36,375 nucleotides of DNA, taken from the NCBI RefSeq assembly GCF_007096635.1, contig NZ_VKAA01000035.1, positions 1-36,375 on the forward strand, in the 5' to 3' direction. Position numbers and translations under genes: made by a program. A model generated the notes under the pieces. The model saw only the letters and a program-made list of their open reading frames with translations. It made no database searches and was not told the origin of the DNA. The stretch comes from Mycolicibacterium sp. 018/SC-01/001. GTDB taxonomy: Bacteria; Actinomycetota; Actinomycetes; Mycobacteriales; Mycobacteriaceae. Of the stretch, positions 1 to 7,437 are shown piece by piece (the first letter of the stretch is position 1; each line of letters starts with the position of its first letter).

Positions 1-24
1 CCAGCCGATACACTGACCCAGCCA

Positions 25-315
25 TCAGGTGGGGAATTTCGCTGAGCACGCCCGGGGACATTCGATGAGCGCAGTCAACCCCACAGCCTTATCGGCCTTC
101 GCCCGCGCAGAGCCGAACGACAGTCCTGAGTTCACTCCGTCGCGAATCGCATCGCAGGCAACGTGGCCAAGCTTGAAAGCCTGTTCAGCGCTGAGCGGCG
201 CGTCCACATTCTGGCGGACCTCGTCCAGGAACATGTAGTCGTCGGCGGTGGCTACCCCAGCAGTTCCCAAGGCCACTCCAGCACCAGCAAGGACTGTCAT
301 TAACATCTTGACCAA
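25..315 (-). CDS. DUF732-like secreted protein
   Basis: Small exported protein of about 96 residues. The N-terminus has a short basic start, a hydrophobic stretch and an Ala-x-Ala-type site (about residues 3-25, ending ...GVATA before DD), which is a Sec signal peptide. The mature part has the layout of mycobacterial DUF732 proteins: FLDEVR near the start, a segment around KLGHVACDAIRDG, and a late cysteine pair (ECPRAC). The function of DUF732 is unknown. A TTG at 315 is preferred as start because a GGGGGA Shine-Dalgarno lies 7 nt upstream; a TTG at 321 would be too close to it. It reads in the same direction as the HTH/ART-like pair, inside the presumed integrated element, and could be element cargo. 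Confidence 0.7.
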   Translation of the reverse strand: MVKMLMTVLAGAGVALGTAGVATADDYMFLDEVRQNVDAPLSAEQAFKLGHVACDAIRDGVNSGLSFGSARAKADKAVGLTALIECPRACSAKFPT

Positions 316-465
316 GATCAATTCCCCCTTTTACGCGGCGACACGCACCAGCACTGGAACCCCTGCGCATGTATTCGTCCGCCGACGGCAAGAGGTTACT
401 TCAGCCGAATCGGCACGTCGTCAACACTGACGAAGCGCTGCGGCCAGTACCGTCGTGTTCTGGGA

Positions 466-996
466 CTAGACCACCAGCTCCATCTCGTCTTCGTAGATGC
501 ACTCGGGGTCAAGGACGACTTCCTCTTCGCAGTCACGGCCCTCAGTCATCTGTGCCAGTACCTGACACGGCTCGACCTCCAGCTTGTAGACGAAGCCGCT
601 GCCGTTGCTGTATCTGGCTGCAAACCAACGCGCCACCTCCAGCGAGGTAGTCCATGACATCCCCACTCGGTAAGCCTCCTCCCGCACTCCGCGATAGACA
701 GTGAGCCGTGACTGGGGATAGCTCAAGTGCTCCTCGGCAGCGAGGAACAGCTCCTGCCAATACCAGAAATCCAGAAACCTCTCCGGGTACTCGGCCATGG
801 ACCAGGCGTCTTGAACCGCGCAAGCCAGCAGCTCGGTATCGAACACCGGACCACCGTCCAACTCGCCGACGGTGAACGCCCCTCTGGTGTAGCACTCCCA
901 GAGAATGTCGGGCAGCTTGTTGCGGCCGCAGGGGCCAGCCAAGTCGCTCCACTCCTCGTAGACGTCGCGCTTCGCGATGGTAGTCACCGCACTCAC
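466..996 (-). CDS. Putative ADP-ribosyltransferase-fold protein (R-S-E type)
   Basis: Protein of 176 residues that starts with GTG overlapping the stop of the upstream HTH gene (GTGA), so the two are translationally coupled. The C-terminal half carries what look like the three ART core motifs in order: YRG with Arg102 (101-103), a S-W-T-T-S segment at 114-118, and a C-terminal EEEVVLDP with an E-x-E at 157-159. Spacing of about 15 and 40 residues fits R-S-E ADP-ribosyltransferases, which bind NAD and modify proteins or nucleic acids; many are toxins or phage proteins. The first 90 residues match nothing I recognise. There is no signal peptide or membrane segment, so it should act in the cytoplasm. 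The ART assignment rests on motifs only. Confidence 0.5.
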   Translation of the reverse strand: MSAVTTIAKRDVYEEWSDLAGPCGRNKLPDILWECYTRGAFTVGELDGGPVFDTELLACAVQDAWSMAEYPERFLDFWYWQELFLAAEEHLSYPQSRLTVYRGVREEAYRVGMSWTTSLEVARWFAARYSNGSGFVYKLEVEPCQVLAQMTEGRDCEEEVVLDPECIYEDEMELVV

Positions 997-1496
997 TTGA
1001 ACACCCCCTCGTCCTTGACCTGGACGGTGTTGTCGTTGATCCGTACGACATCTTCGAAGCCTGCTGCTTCGAGGGCAGCTTGGACGGCATCCGCCTTCGC
1101 CTTCGCCGCGCTGGCCCGCTTGTAGTTCGCCGCTACGAAGACGTGAATCCCTTCGGCATCGGTGTGGGTGAACCAGACACCTCGATCAGAGCCAATCGCA
1201 CCGTGCGGACCCGACGAAACGTCGACACCAGCGCGGGCGACGTAACCACCCAGATCGAAGAACGAAGCAACGCGCCGATCGCATTCGAGGTGAAGCGTCA
1301 ACTCATTGGTCGCCCGAACGGCGGTGTCCTCGATCCATCGATCCAGATCCGTGACGTCGTAGAAGACCCTCCGACCGATCTTGTAGGACTTCGGTCCGGT
1401 ACCGGCAGACCGGTAGGCCCGCATGGTGGATGCGGAGAGGCCGACGTACTCGGCAGCCTCCTGGGCATTGAGCCTGCCGCGTGTGGGTGTGGTCAT
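993..1496 (-). CDS. Excisionase/MerR-type HTH protein with unknown C-terminal domain
   Basis: Protein of 167 residues from the ATG at 1496 (MTTPTRGR...). AAAGGA lies about 12 nt upstream, making this start better than one 33 nt further out. Residues 5-55 form a helix-turn-helix domain of the excisionase/HTH_17 type: LNAQEAAEYVGLSASTMRAY, then a wing with KIGRRVFYDVTDLDRWIE. Such domains serve as recombination directionality factors or repressors in phages and islands. The remaining 110 residues are not recognised and make it much longer than a simple excisionase. It is the first gene of a two-gene operon with the ART-like gene. It may be an excisionase, a repressor or an antitoxin; the sequence does not decide. 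Confidence 0.75.
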   Translation of the reverse strand: MTTPTRGRLNAQEAAEYVGLSASTMRAYRSAGTGPKSYKIGRRVFYDVTDLDRWIEDTAVRATNELTLHLECDRRVASFFDLGGYVARAGVDVSSGPHGAIGSDRGVWFTHTDAEGIHVFVAANYKRASAAKAKADAVQAALEAAGFEDVVRINDNTVQVKDEGVFK

Positions 1497-1523
1497 GATG
1501 GGTGGAGATCCTTTCGATGGGTT

Positions 1524-1576
1524 CGACAAACCGCACGTGACCGGGTGGTCACGCGCCTCTCGTGGGTGGTTTGTCG
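1524..1576. promoter_or_regulatory. Nested inverted repeats upstream of the HTH gene
   Basis: A perfect 9-bp inverted repeat (CGACAAACC at 1524-1532, GGTTTGTCG at 1568-1576) encloses a second perfect 7-bp one (CGTGACC at 1536-1542, GGTCACG at 1547-1553). The block ends 28 nt before the HTH start codon, so it can serve as an operator or form a structured leader. A 10-bp palindrome GGACCGGTCC follows at 1594-1603. The likely ligand is the HTH protein itself, but that is inference. Confidence 0.5.
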
Positions 1577-2202
1577 GCCCATTGATCTGTGCAGGACCGG
1601 TCCAACGCGATCAACGGTACGGCATCGAGATAGCGTTGCCAAGCGCCTGCTAGCGCCCACGATCGTCATCAAGCGGTCGCTCAATAGCTCTGTGACACAG
1701 GGAGAAACGGCCCCGCGTGAAGTACACCCAGGTGGAGTTGCCCTTTGTCTCTATTAGCTAGAGCATCAAGACTCGACCGGTAGCTAGCTGCACATTGACG
1801 AGGTTTCCGATCGCCATCGGAGTCGAGGACCTCGACGATGCCGCCGCTCCTCCGACGATCCGCAGGCAATGACCATCTGGTCGAAGAGGCCCGGCATGAG
1901 TGCGGCGCTGACGGCCGCGAGGACTATTGCGCCTCCTGTCGACTTCCCCATCTGCCGCACGCTACCGGTCCGGCGGGTGCAATCCGCGCTGTCTAGCGGC
2001 GAACTGCGCTGGCACATCAATCGCGGTGGGTAGTAACGACTGATCGGATTCTCGGCAAGGTCGTAGCACGACATCCAGAGCGGTCCCTACTGGCGTTGAT
2101 GCCATCAACATCGATCGCTATACCCGCAGGTCACGCCACGTCGGTTGACGTGTTTTCGCGCCGTCAATTCTCGCATTTGCGCAGGTCAGCACAGAATCCG
2201 TA
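1577..2202. other. Non-coding tail of the integrated element
   Basis: About 600 bases without a convincing gene: open frames here lack ribosome sites and recognisable domains. The stretch contains several small palindromes: GGACCGGTCC (1594-1603), CTGTGACACAG (1690-1700), GTTGATG-C-CATCAAC (2095-2109) and CACGTC-GGTT-GACGTG (2137-2152). The last two lie within 110 bp of the att core, where arm-type integrase or excisionase sites are often found. No integrase gene is visible here; it would have to lie left of the window or be lost. Confidence 0.5.
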
Positions 2203-2227
2203 CCGGGTTCGATTCCCGGCAGCTCCA
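2203..2227 (+). mobile_element. ssrA: Probable attR: tmRNA (ssrA) 3'-end fragment
   Basis: These 25 bases begin CCGGGTTCGATTCCCGG and end AGCTCCA. They are the T-stem/loop and 3' acceptor strand of a tmRNA as I recall it from mycobacteria. The sequence upstream does not continue into the tmRNA body: there is no tag reading frame, pseudoknots or 5' GGGGCTG end. A rho-independent terminator follows at 2240. A tmRNA 3' end without its body, followed by the host terminator, is the junction left when an element integrates into the 3' end of ssrA. Cluster K mycobacteriophages are known to use such a site. The intact ssrA should lie beyond the left edge of the window. Confidence 0.75.
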
Positions 2228-2239
2228 CTCGAGAAGGTC

Positions 2240-2271
2240 AGGCCCCCCAGAGATGGGGGGCCTTCCTTTTT
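2240..2271 (+). terminator. Rho-independent terminator, probably of ssrA
   Basis: A 9-bp stem (AGGCCCCCC at 2240-2248, GGGGGGCCT at 2255-2263) with a 6-nt loop, followed by a T-rich run TTCCTTTTT to 2271. It lies 12 nt after the tmRNA 3' fragment, so it probably once ended the tmRNA transcript. Confidence 0.8.
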
Positions 2272-2299
2272 ACAGCCCTCTGCGGCCTAACCTCAACTC

Positions 2300-2479
2300 A
2301 TGGGGAACACGGGGGATCGTTTCGCGCGCTGGTTCATGGCTCAGCCGCCTGTCGAGAAATACTTGATGTCGGTCCTCCTGGCGACGACCGTGCTCGTCAC
2401 TCCGGCGCTGCTGCTGACGCCACTGCATCTCGCCGGCAGGACGACGTCGAACCAGTTCGAGTTCAGCCCGACGTATTGA
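2300..2479 (+). CDS. Possible small membrane protein (59 aa)
   Basis: A 59-codon open frame from ATG (MGNTGDRFARW...) to TGA. It begins with a basic, amphipathic stretch. Residues 23-41 form one hydrophobic segment (SVLLATTVLVTPALLLTPL) able to span the membrane, followed by a short polar tail. No clear Shine-Dalgarno sequence is seen and I do not recognise a family. It lies just after the ssrA terminator on the chromosomal side of the att junction. The membrane-like composition and uninterrupted frame support a real gene, but the short length makes this uncertain. Confidence 0.4.
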   Translation: MGNTGDRFARWFMAQPPVEKYLMSVLLATTVLVTPALLLTPLHLAGRTTSNQFEFSPTY

Positions 2480-2624
2480 CAGCAGGCCGAAGGAGTACTC
2501 AGGGGGTATCGTCGGCCCCCGTGATGGTGTCGAGTCCGATCGCCAGTTGTGCTGCGCCGCTGTCCTTTTGGGTCACGGCTGTCGGCAATCCGATGCGGCA
2601 ATCGAACGGACCGGACCACGCTCG

Positions 2625-3089
2625 ATGAACACCGTCATCAGAGCCGCGGACCCAGGTGACGTTCCCGAGGTCACCCGCATCGTCACCGACGCCTACACCC
2701 CTTACATCGACCGCATCGGCCGGGCTCCGGCCCCGATGACCGTCGACTATGCCGACCTGATCGACACCACCGACCACGTGTACGTCGCAACGGATGACGA
2801 CGTCATCGTCGGCGTGCTCGTCCTCGTCGAGAAGCCCGACCACGTCTTCGTCGACTCCGTCGCGGTTTCCCCGCACCACCATGGCCGCGGTCTGGGACGC
2901 GCGTTGCTCGACGTCGCCGAGCAGCGCGCGTGTGATCGCGGACTCGCCGAGATTCGCCTCTACACCAATGCCGCGATGACGGAGAACCTGTCCCTCTACC
3001 CGTATCTCGGATACACCGAGGTCGACCGCCGCGTTGACGACGGATTCGAGCGGGTCTACTTCGTCAAGACGCTGCCGCCTGCACCGTGA
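2625..3089 (+). CDS. GNAT family N-acetyltransferase
   Basis: Predicted acetyl-CoA-dependent N-acetyltransferase of 154 residues, the usual size for a single GNAT domain. It starts IRAADPGDVPEVTRIV, typical of the first strand and helix. Motif A is at about 76-98: VDSVAVSPHHHGRGLGRALL, with the acetyl-CoA pyrophosphate-binding loop H/R-x-x-G-x-G at 86-91. Motif B follows, with NLSLYPYLGYTEV at 121-133. The substrate cannot be read from sequence. The ATG at 2625 is chosen because the domain begins directly after it; an upstream in-frame ATG would add an unrelated tail. The 3' end overlaps the end of the convergent kinase gene by 26 bp. Confidence 0.88.
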   Translation: MNTVIRAADPGDVPEVTRIVTDAYTPYIDRIGRAPAPMTVDYADLIDTTDHVYVATDDDVIVGVLVLVEKPDHVFVDSVAVSPHHHGRGLGRALLDVAEQRACDRGLAEIRLYTNAAMTENLSLYPYLGYTEVDRRVDDGFERVYFVKTLPPAP

Positions 3090-4848
3090 TCTCGGAGATC
3101 GCGGTGCGGCTCTTCCCGTCGGTCGTGCCCAATGTGCTGATCCACACCAGCACGTTCGATGTCGGGGTGCGATCACCGATCTCGATGCGGTTGTGCCCGG
3201 GCTGCAGCTTCGTGGTCGGCGCCAGCACCGTGGTGTCGGACAACGCGCCAGGGTCTTCGGAGGGCGACGACCGGATCTGAACCTCGGTTCCCGTGCTGGA
3301 CAGGTCGATGGTCACCGCGCTCACCGCCGTCGGCTCGGACAGGTGCAGCATCAGTCCCTCGCCCTCGACGAAATTCGGGAACGGCACCGGATCGGTGTAG
3401 GTGACGGTGGACCACGACGTGTCGGGGTTGCCGTCGATCACCAGGCGGGCCTCGTCTGGATTGTCCGGGGCCCCGCCCGGCGCGAACACCGTGGCGCGGG
3501 CCGGCGTGATAATCGGTCCCGGCCGCGCCCAGACGCCGAATCCGTCGGTGAACCAGGCGACGGCACCCACCGCCACCAGGATCACCCCGGCGAGCGCGGC
3601 GAGGACCACCGGGCGACGGCTGCGCGGCTTCGGTGACGTTCCGGGCGCCACATCGAATGTCGCTGTCGCTTGCGACGATCGAGGTGCCGGAGGCGCGGGA
3701 GCCGGGTAGACCGTGATCTCGTCGGCATCGAGCGTTTCACCGTCCCAGACCCCCTGCACGTCAACCGTCGCGCCGTCATCGAGGCGGGCGGACTCCAACT
3801 GGTCGCTGATCGCGACGGGAACCGGAGTGGGCAGGTGGTCGAGGCGATCGAACGGGATCAAACGGAACGACACGGGCCGCCACGCACCGTCGGCACTGTG
3901 CTGCACACCGTATGCGGTGCCGCGCAGCACCAGGTGCTCCAGTCGTTGCGTGGCCGGACGATCGTGCGGACCCGCCGCCGGCGCCGAGTGGGGTTGCGTG
4001 TCGCCGGCGGCGCGTCGTCGACCCGACAGGGCTTCGGCGAAGTCGAGGCACGTGGGGTACCGCTGGTCTGGGTTCTTGGCCAGTGCTTTCGCAAAGACGC
4101 CGTCGAGGTGCGCGAGTTCGGGCCGGCGCGCCGACATCCGTGGGGGCGGCGTCCCGAGATGATGCCCGATGACGACGGCCCGGTTGGAGTCGTCGAACGG
4201 CGGCGCGCCCGTCAGCAGGTGGAAAGCTGTGGCGGCCAACGCGTATTGGTCGGCACGGCCATCGAGAGGCTGGCCGCGCAGCTGCTCGGGCGACATGTAG
4301 CTGACGGTTCCGATCGCGACGTTGTCGTCGGTCAGGTTGCTGACGTCGTCGATGCGCCGGGCGATGCCGAAGTCGGTAAGGAGCACGCGGCGCCGACGCC
4401 CGTCGGAGGCCGTCACGAGGATGTTCTCCGGCTTGACGTCACGATGGAGCAGGCGCCGTTCATGGGCGAAGTCGAGTGCGTCGGCCACCGCCGCCACGAT
4501 CTCGACGACGTCGCTCTCGGGCAGTCCCCGCGGATACGTCTCGTGCTGCAGGCGGCCGGCGTCGGTGCCGTCCACGTAGTCCATCGAGATCCACAGCCGG
4601 CCGTCGAACTCGCCCCGGTCGAGCACGCCGACGATGTGCGGGTGCCGCAGCGTGGCGGCCATCTCGGCCTCGCGGGTGAAGCGGGCGCGGAACTCCGTAT
4701 CGGCGGTCGAAGTGGGCGCGAGGACCTTCAGCGCGTCGTGCCGCGGCAGGCGAGGATGCCGGGCGAGGTAGACCTCACCCATCCCGCCAGTGCCGAGCAG
4801 CCGCTCGATCAGGTAACCGGCGAATTCTTCGCCCTCGGTCAGCGGCAT
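3064..4848 (-). CDS. Membrane Ser/Thr protein kinase with extracytoplasmic sensor-like domain
   Basis: PknB-type eukaryotic-like kinase of 594 residues. The kinase domain (about 10-275) has all catalytic elements: glycine loop GTGGMGEVY (19-27), Lys41, HRDVKPEN (135-142, catalytic Asp137), DFG (159-161) and SPEQL (186-190). Residues about 305-380 form a compact unrecognised domain. A single membrane helix follows at about 413-433. The outer 150 residues resemble a discoidin/F5-8C-like sandwich (ARLVIDGNPDTSWST, then VPFPNF and GLMLHL). From memory, a similar domain ends the mycobacterial MurJ/MviN protein Rv3910, so a cell-wall signal is possible. TAGGCT ends 6 nt before the ATG, compatible with a leaderless transcript. 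The exact Pkn orthologue is not assigned. Confidence 0.88.
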   Translation of the reverse strand: MPLTEGEEFAGYLIERLLGTGGMGEVYLARHPRLPRHDALKVLAPTSTADTEFRARFTREAEMAATLRHPHIVGVLDRGEFDGRLWISMDYVDGTDAGRLQHETYPRGLPESDVVEIVAAVADALDFAHERRLLHRDVKPENILVTASDGRRRRVLLTDFGIARRIDDVSNLTDDNVAIGTVSYMSPEQLRGQPLDGRADQYALAATAFHLLTGAPPFDDSNRAVVIGHHLGTPPPRMSARRPELAHLDGVFAKALAKNPDQRYPTCLDFAEALSGRRRAAGDTQPHSAPAAGPHDRPATQRLEHLVLRGTAYGVQHSADGAWRPVSFRLIPFDRLDHLPTPVPVAISDQLESARLDDGATVDVQGVWDGETLDADEITVYPAPAPPAPRSSQATATFDVAPGTSPKPRSRRPVVLAALAGVILVAVGAVAWFTDGFGVWARPGPIITPARATVFAPGGAPDNPDEARLVIDGNPDTSWSTVTYTDPVPFPNFVEGEGLMLHLSEPTAVSAVTIDLSSTGTEVQIRSSPSEDPGALSDTTVLAPTTKLQPGHNRIEIGDRTPTSNVLVWISTLGTTDGKSRTAISEITVQAAAS

Positions 4849-4915
4849 GCAGCGAGCCTACAAACCGCTTCCGATCGACGCGGAACTCCTCCGCCGGGGC
4901 GCCGACCCGCGCACC

Positions 4916-6343
4916 ATGGACGCGATGACCACAGCCGAGCCGACTCGACACACCGTTCTCGAGGACACCGACACCGCGGCCTACCACTCGCTGCGACAGC
5001 AACCGGTGACCCGTGCCGAGCGGTATGCGCTGGGCAAGAGCCTGCGCAAACGCGTGCCCCGGCGAATGCTCGCGGACTGGACCCCGCGCGCCGACAGGCC
5101 CGACCCCGTGGCGCTGATCGAGGAGAACCATCGCGGCAGGCTGGAGCGTCTGATCCCGATCCGGGTCGGACGCATGGTCGCATCCCCGTACGGCTTTCTG
5201 CGTGGCTCTGCGGTCGTGATGGCCGACGACGTCGCGCATCTGCCCGCCACCGGCATCACCCCGGTGGTGTGCGGCGACGCTCACCTGGGAAATTTCGGCT
5301 TCTATGCGTCGCCGGAGCGCGATCTGGTCATCGATCTCAACGACTTCGACGAGGCCCATCCGGGCGGATGGGAATGGGACCTGCGGCGACTGGCCGCCAG
5401 CATCTGGGTGGCGGGCCGCCACAACGGCGCCTCCGAGGACGACTGCGGGTGCGCGGTGCGCTCGTGCGTCGCGGCCTACCGTCGTGAAGTGCGGCGCCTG
5501 GCCGACGAGCCGCTGTTCTCGCGATCGTTCACCCGCCTCGACGTCGACCGATTGGCCGGCGAAGCCCACGGACCCCTGGCCGACGAGGTGCGACGCTCGG
5601 CCAAACGCGCGCGGCACCGGACCAGCGACCGCGCCCTGCCCCGGTTCACCGAAGAGGTCGGCGGCACGCGCAGGATCGTCGAGGAGCCGCCGCTGATCAC
5701 GCGCCTTCCGCAGCGGGAAGCCGATGCACTCGCCGAAGCCCTGGACGAGTACCTTCCGACGCTGTCCACGCACTGGCGTCGCGTTCTCGGGGGTTACACG
5801 GTGGTCGACGTCGCGCACAAGGTGGTCGGCGTGGGTAGCGTCGGTCTGCGCGCCTACGTTGCGCTGCTGGAGGGCTCCTCGCCTGAAGACGTCGTCTTCC
5901 TGCAGCTCAAACAGGCGCGCCGTTCGGTACTGGCCCGCTACGTGCACGGCGAATCGGCCTGGCATGCCCATCAGGGCCAGCGGGTGGTCGAGTACCAGAA
6001 GGCGCTGCAGACAGTGAGCGACCCGCTGCTCGGCTGGACGACCGTCGACGGCCTGCAGTTCTACGTGCGCCAGTTCCGCAACATGAAGGGCACGATCCCG
6101 CTGGACGCGATGGATTCCGAAGCGCTCATCGATTACACCGCTGTCGTGGGCCAGCTGCTGGCCAAGGGGCACGCGCGCACCAGCGGGGCATCGATGATCG
6201 CCGGCTATCTCGGGAAGTCCGAGAAGGTCGACAAGGCGTTGTGCGCCTTCGCCCGGCGCTATGCCGATCAGACGGAAGCCGACCACGCCGCGTTGGTCGC
6301 GGCCGTGGATCGCGGCATGATGCCGGTCGAACGCGGCGTCTAG
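4916..6343 (+). CDS. DUF2252 family protein
   Basis: Protein of 475 residues with the hallmarks of DUF2252: VVCGDAHLGNFGF (about 117-129) and LIDLNDFDEAHPGGWEWDL (from about 139). These resemble the catalytic and metal-binding motifs of aminoglycoside phosphotransferase-like kinases (a GDxHxxN-type loop plus D-F-D), and the fold is thought to be kinase-like. The substrate is unknown. The start is uncertain: ATGs at 4847, 4916 and 4925 are in frame. The first would overlap the start codon of the divergent kinase gene, and the region between 4847 and 4916 does not look like part of the domain, so 4916 is preferred. It converges on the lytic transglycosylase gene with a 25-bp gap. Confidence 0.85.
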   Translation: MDAMTTAEPTRHTVLEDTDTAAYHSLRQQPVTRAERYALGKSLRKRVPRRMLADWTPRADRPDPVALIEENHRGRLERLIPIRVGRMVASPYGFLRGSAVVMADDVAHLPATGITPVVCGDAHLGNFGFYASPERDLVIDLNDFDEAHPGGWEWDLRRLAASIWVAGRHNGASEDDCGCAVRSCVAAYRREVRRLADEPLFSRSFTRLDVDRLAGEAHGPLADEVRRSAKRARHRTSDRALPRFTEEVGGTRRIVEEPPLITRLPQREADALAEALDEYLPTLSTHWRRVLGGYTVVDVAHKVVGVGSVGLRAYVALLEGSSPEDVVFLQLKQARRSVLARYVHGESAWHAHQGQRVVEYQKALQTVSDPLLGWTTVDGLQFYVRQFRNMKGTIPLDAMDSEALIDYTAVVGQLLAKGHARTSGASMIAGYLGKSEKVDKALCAFARRYADQTEADHAALVAAVDRGMMPVERGV

Positions 6344-6368
6344 GTGTTCCGGCAACCAGTGGCCGATG

Positions 6369-7271
6369 TCAGCGCCCGGCGTCTGGATTCGACGCCAGGA
6401 ACTGCTCCACCGGGATCGGCGCGCCGGCGGTGTAGTCATCGGGCAGCAGCACGTCGCCGGCGGTCGTGTTGACGTAGACGCCCCAGTGGAAGTAGCCGCG
6501 CAACCCGGCCGGGTCTGCGGCAATCACCGTCGCGTAGTCGTTGACCGCTCGTACGTACTGCCGGGAGTTGTTGTACCGGTACAGCGCGTGGTCGCGGTCG
6601 CGCCCGAAGCCGTTCGCGGCGAGGTAGCGGCCCGCGGCCATGATGGCGTCCCGCGGGGCGTGGATGTCGCCGCCGGCCCCATAGGCGGCGAAGGTCGACG
6701 GCATGAACTGCATCGGGCCCTGCGCACCGGCGGTGCTGACACCCTCCACCCGGCCGAAGGCGGTCTCCACGAAGTTCACCGCGGCCAGCACGTGCCAGTC
6801 GACCCCGAAGGCTGCCTCCGCCTGACGGTAGTAGCCCATCAGCTCCGTGACGGGCAACGGAGCGACGATGCGCCACGCCGGCAGCGTGGCCCTGGGCCGC
6901 GCCATCGCCCCGAGCTGTCGCCGGGCGTCGATGTTCAGGTCGTAGGGACTCAGCAGCTCGGCAGGAATCCGCGGTCGGGCCAGGGCATCCCACTCCGGAT
7001 GGCGGGCGAGCAGCCGGTACGCCGCCTGCTGGCGCCGGGCGGCGGCCACGACGAGCGCATCGGAGGCCCCTGGGTCGCGCAGTACGCGTTCGTCGGCGAC
7101 GACGCCATCGGCCAGGCCGACCGGATCGGTGGCCAGTACTCGTGGCGCCGGGGCGGACACAGGTGGCGGCGCCGTCGTCATCGCGGTGGGCTGCTGCGTC
7201 GCAGCCGAGCAGCCGGCCAGCGCCAGCGCGACGAGAGTGGTCCCGACCTGACGTGCTCTTCTGCTACTCAG
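6369..7271 (-). CDS. Lytic murein transglycosylase lipoprotein (apparent CTG start)
   Basis: Predicted peptidoglycan lytic transglycosylase that cleaves glycan strands outside the membrane. The core has NFVETAFGR with the probable catalytic Glu (residue 169 in this numbering), then STAGAQGPMQFMPSTFAAYG and YNNSRQYVRAVNDYA, typical of the SLT/MltB-like family. The first ATG (7181) leaves no export signal. Reading upstream in frame from a CTG at 7271 gives a basic stretch (SSRRARQ), a hydrophobic core and a lipobox LALAGC with Cys21. AAGGAG sits 6 nt before the CTG, and there is no in-frame ATG, GTG or TTG between the upstream stop and 7181. I therefore infer a CTG start and a lipid-anchored protein of 300 residues. 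A sequence error is the alternative. Confidence 0.82.
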   Translation of the reverse strand: MSSRRARQVGTTLVALALAGCSAATQQPTAMTTAPPPVSAPAPRVLATDPVGLADGVVADERVLRDPGASDALVVAAARRQQAAYRLLARHPEWDALARPRIPAELLSPYDLNIDARRQLGAMARPRATLPAWRIVAPLPVTELMGYYRQAEAAFGVDWHVLAAVNFVETAFGRVEGVSTAGAQGPMQFMPSTFAAYGAGGDIHAPRDAIMAAGRYLAANGFGRDRDHALYRYNNSRQYVRAVNDYATVIAADPAGLRGYFHWGVYVNTTAGDVLLPDDYTAGAPIPVEQFLASNPDAGR

Positions 7272-7437
7272 GCCACGCTCCTTGTCTGTGACGCCGGGAA
7301 TCCCTGGCCGCCAGTATCGTCGTCACTGGCGATCGCGCCACAGTATGGGTCTCGCGGTTTCCGGCCACGGCGCGGTGGCAATACGGGCTGGGACACCGGA
7401 CACGACCGAGCGGCGGGCGCCGACGAGGAGGAGATGC

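Noticed and set aside
1784..2074. Open frame in the non-coding tail
   Set aside because: No ribosome site, no recognisable sequence and it overlaps other equally long frames.
2203..2227. Possible complete tRNA or tmRNA gene
   Set aside because: Only the T-arm and 3' acceptor strand are present; no matching 5' acceptor strand or anticodon arm upstream.
2145..2366. Open frame running through the att core and terminator
   Set aside because: It translates the tmRNA 3' end and a terminator hairpin, so it is not a gene.
2502..2520. GGGGG...CCCCC hairpin as terminator of the small membrane ORF
   Set aside because: Only a 5-bp stem, no T run; too weak to call.
4775..6523. Long minus-strand open frame across the DUF2252 gene
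   Set aside because: It lies opposite a well-supported gene, has no recognisable domain and a composition typical of antisense frames in high-GC DNA.
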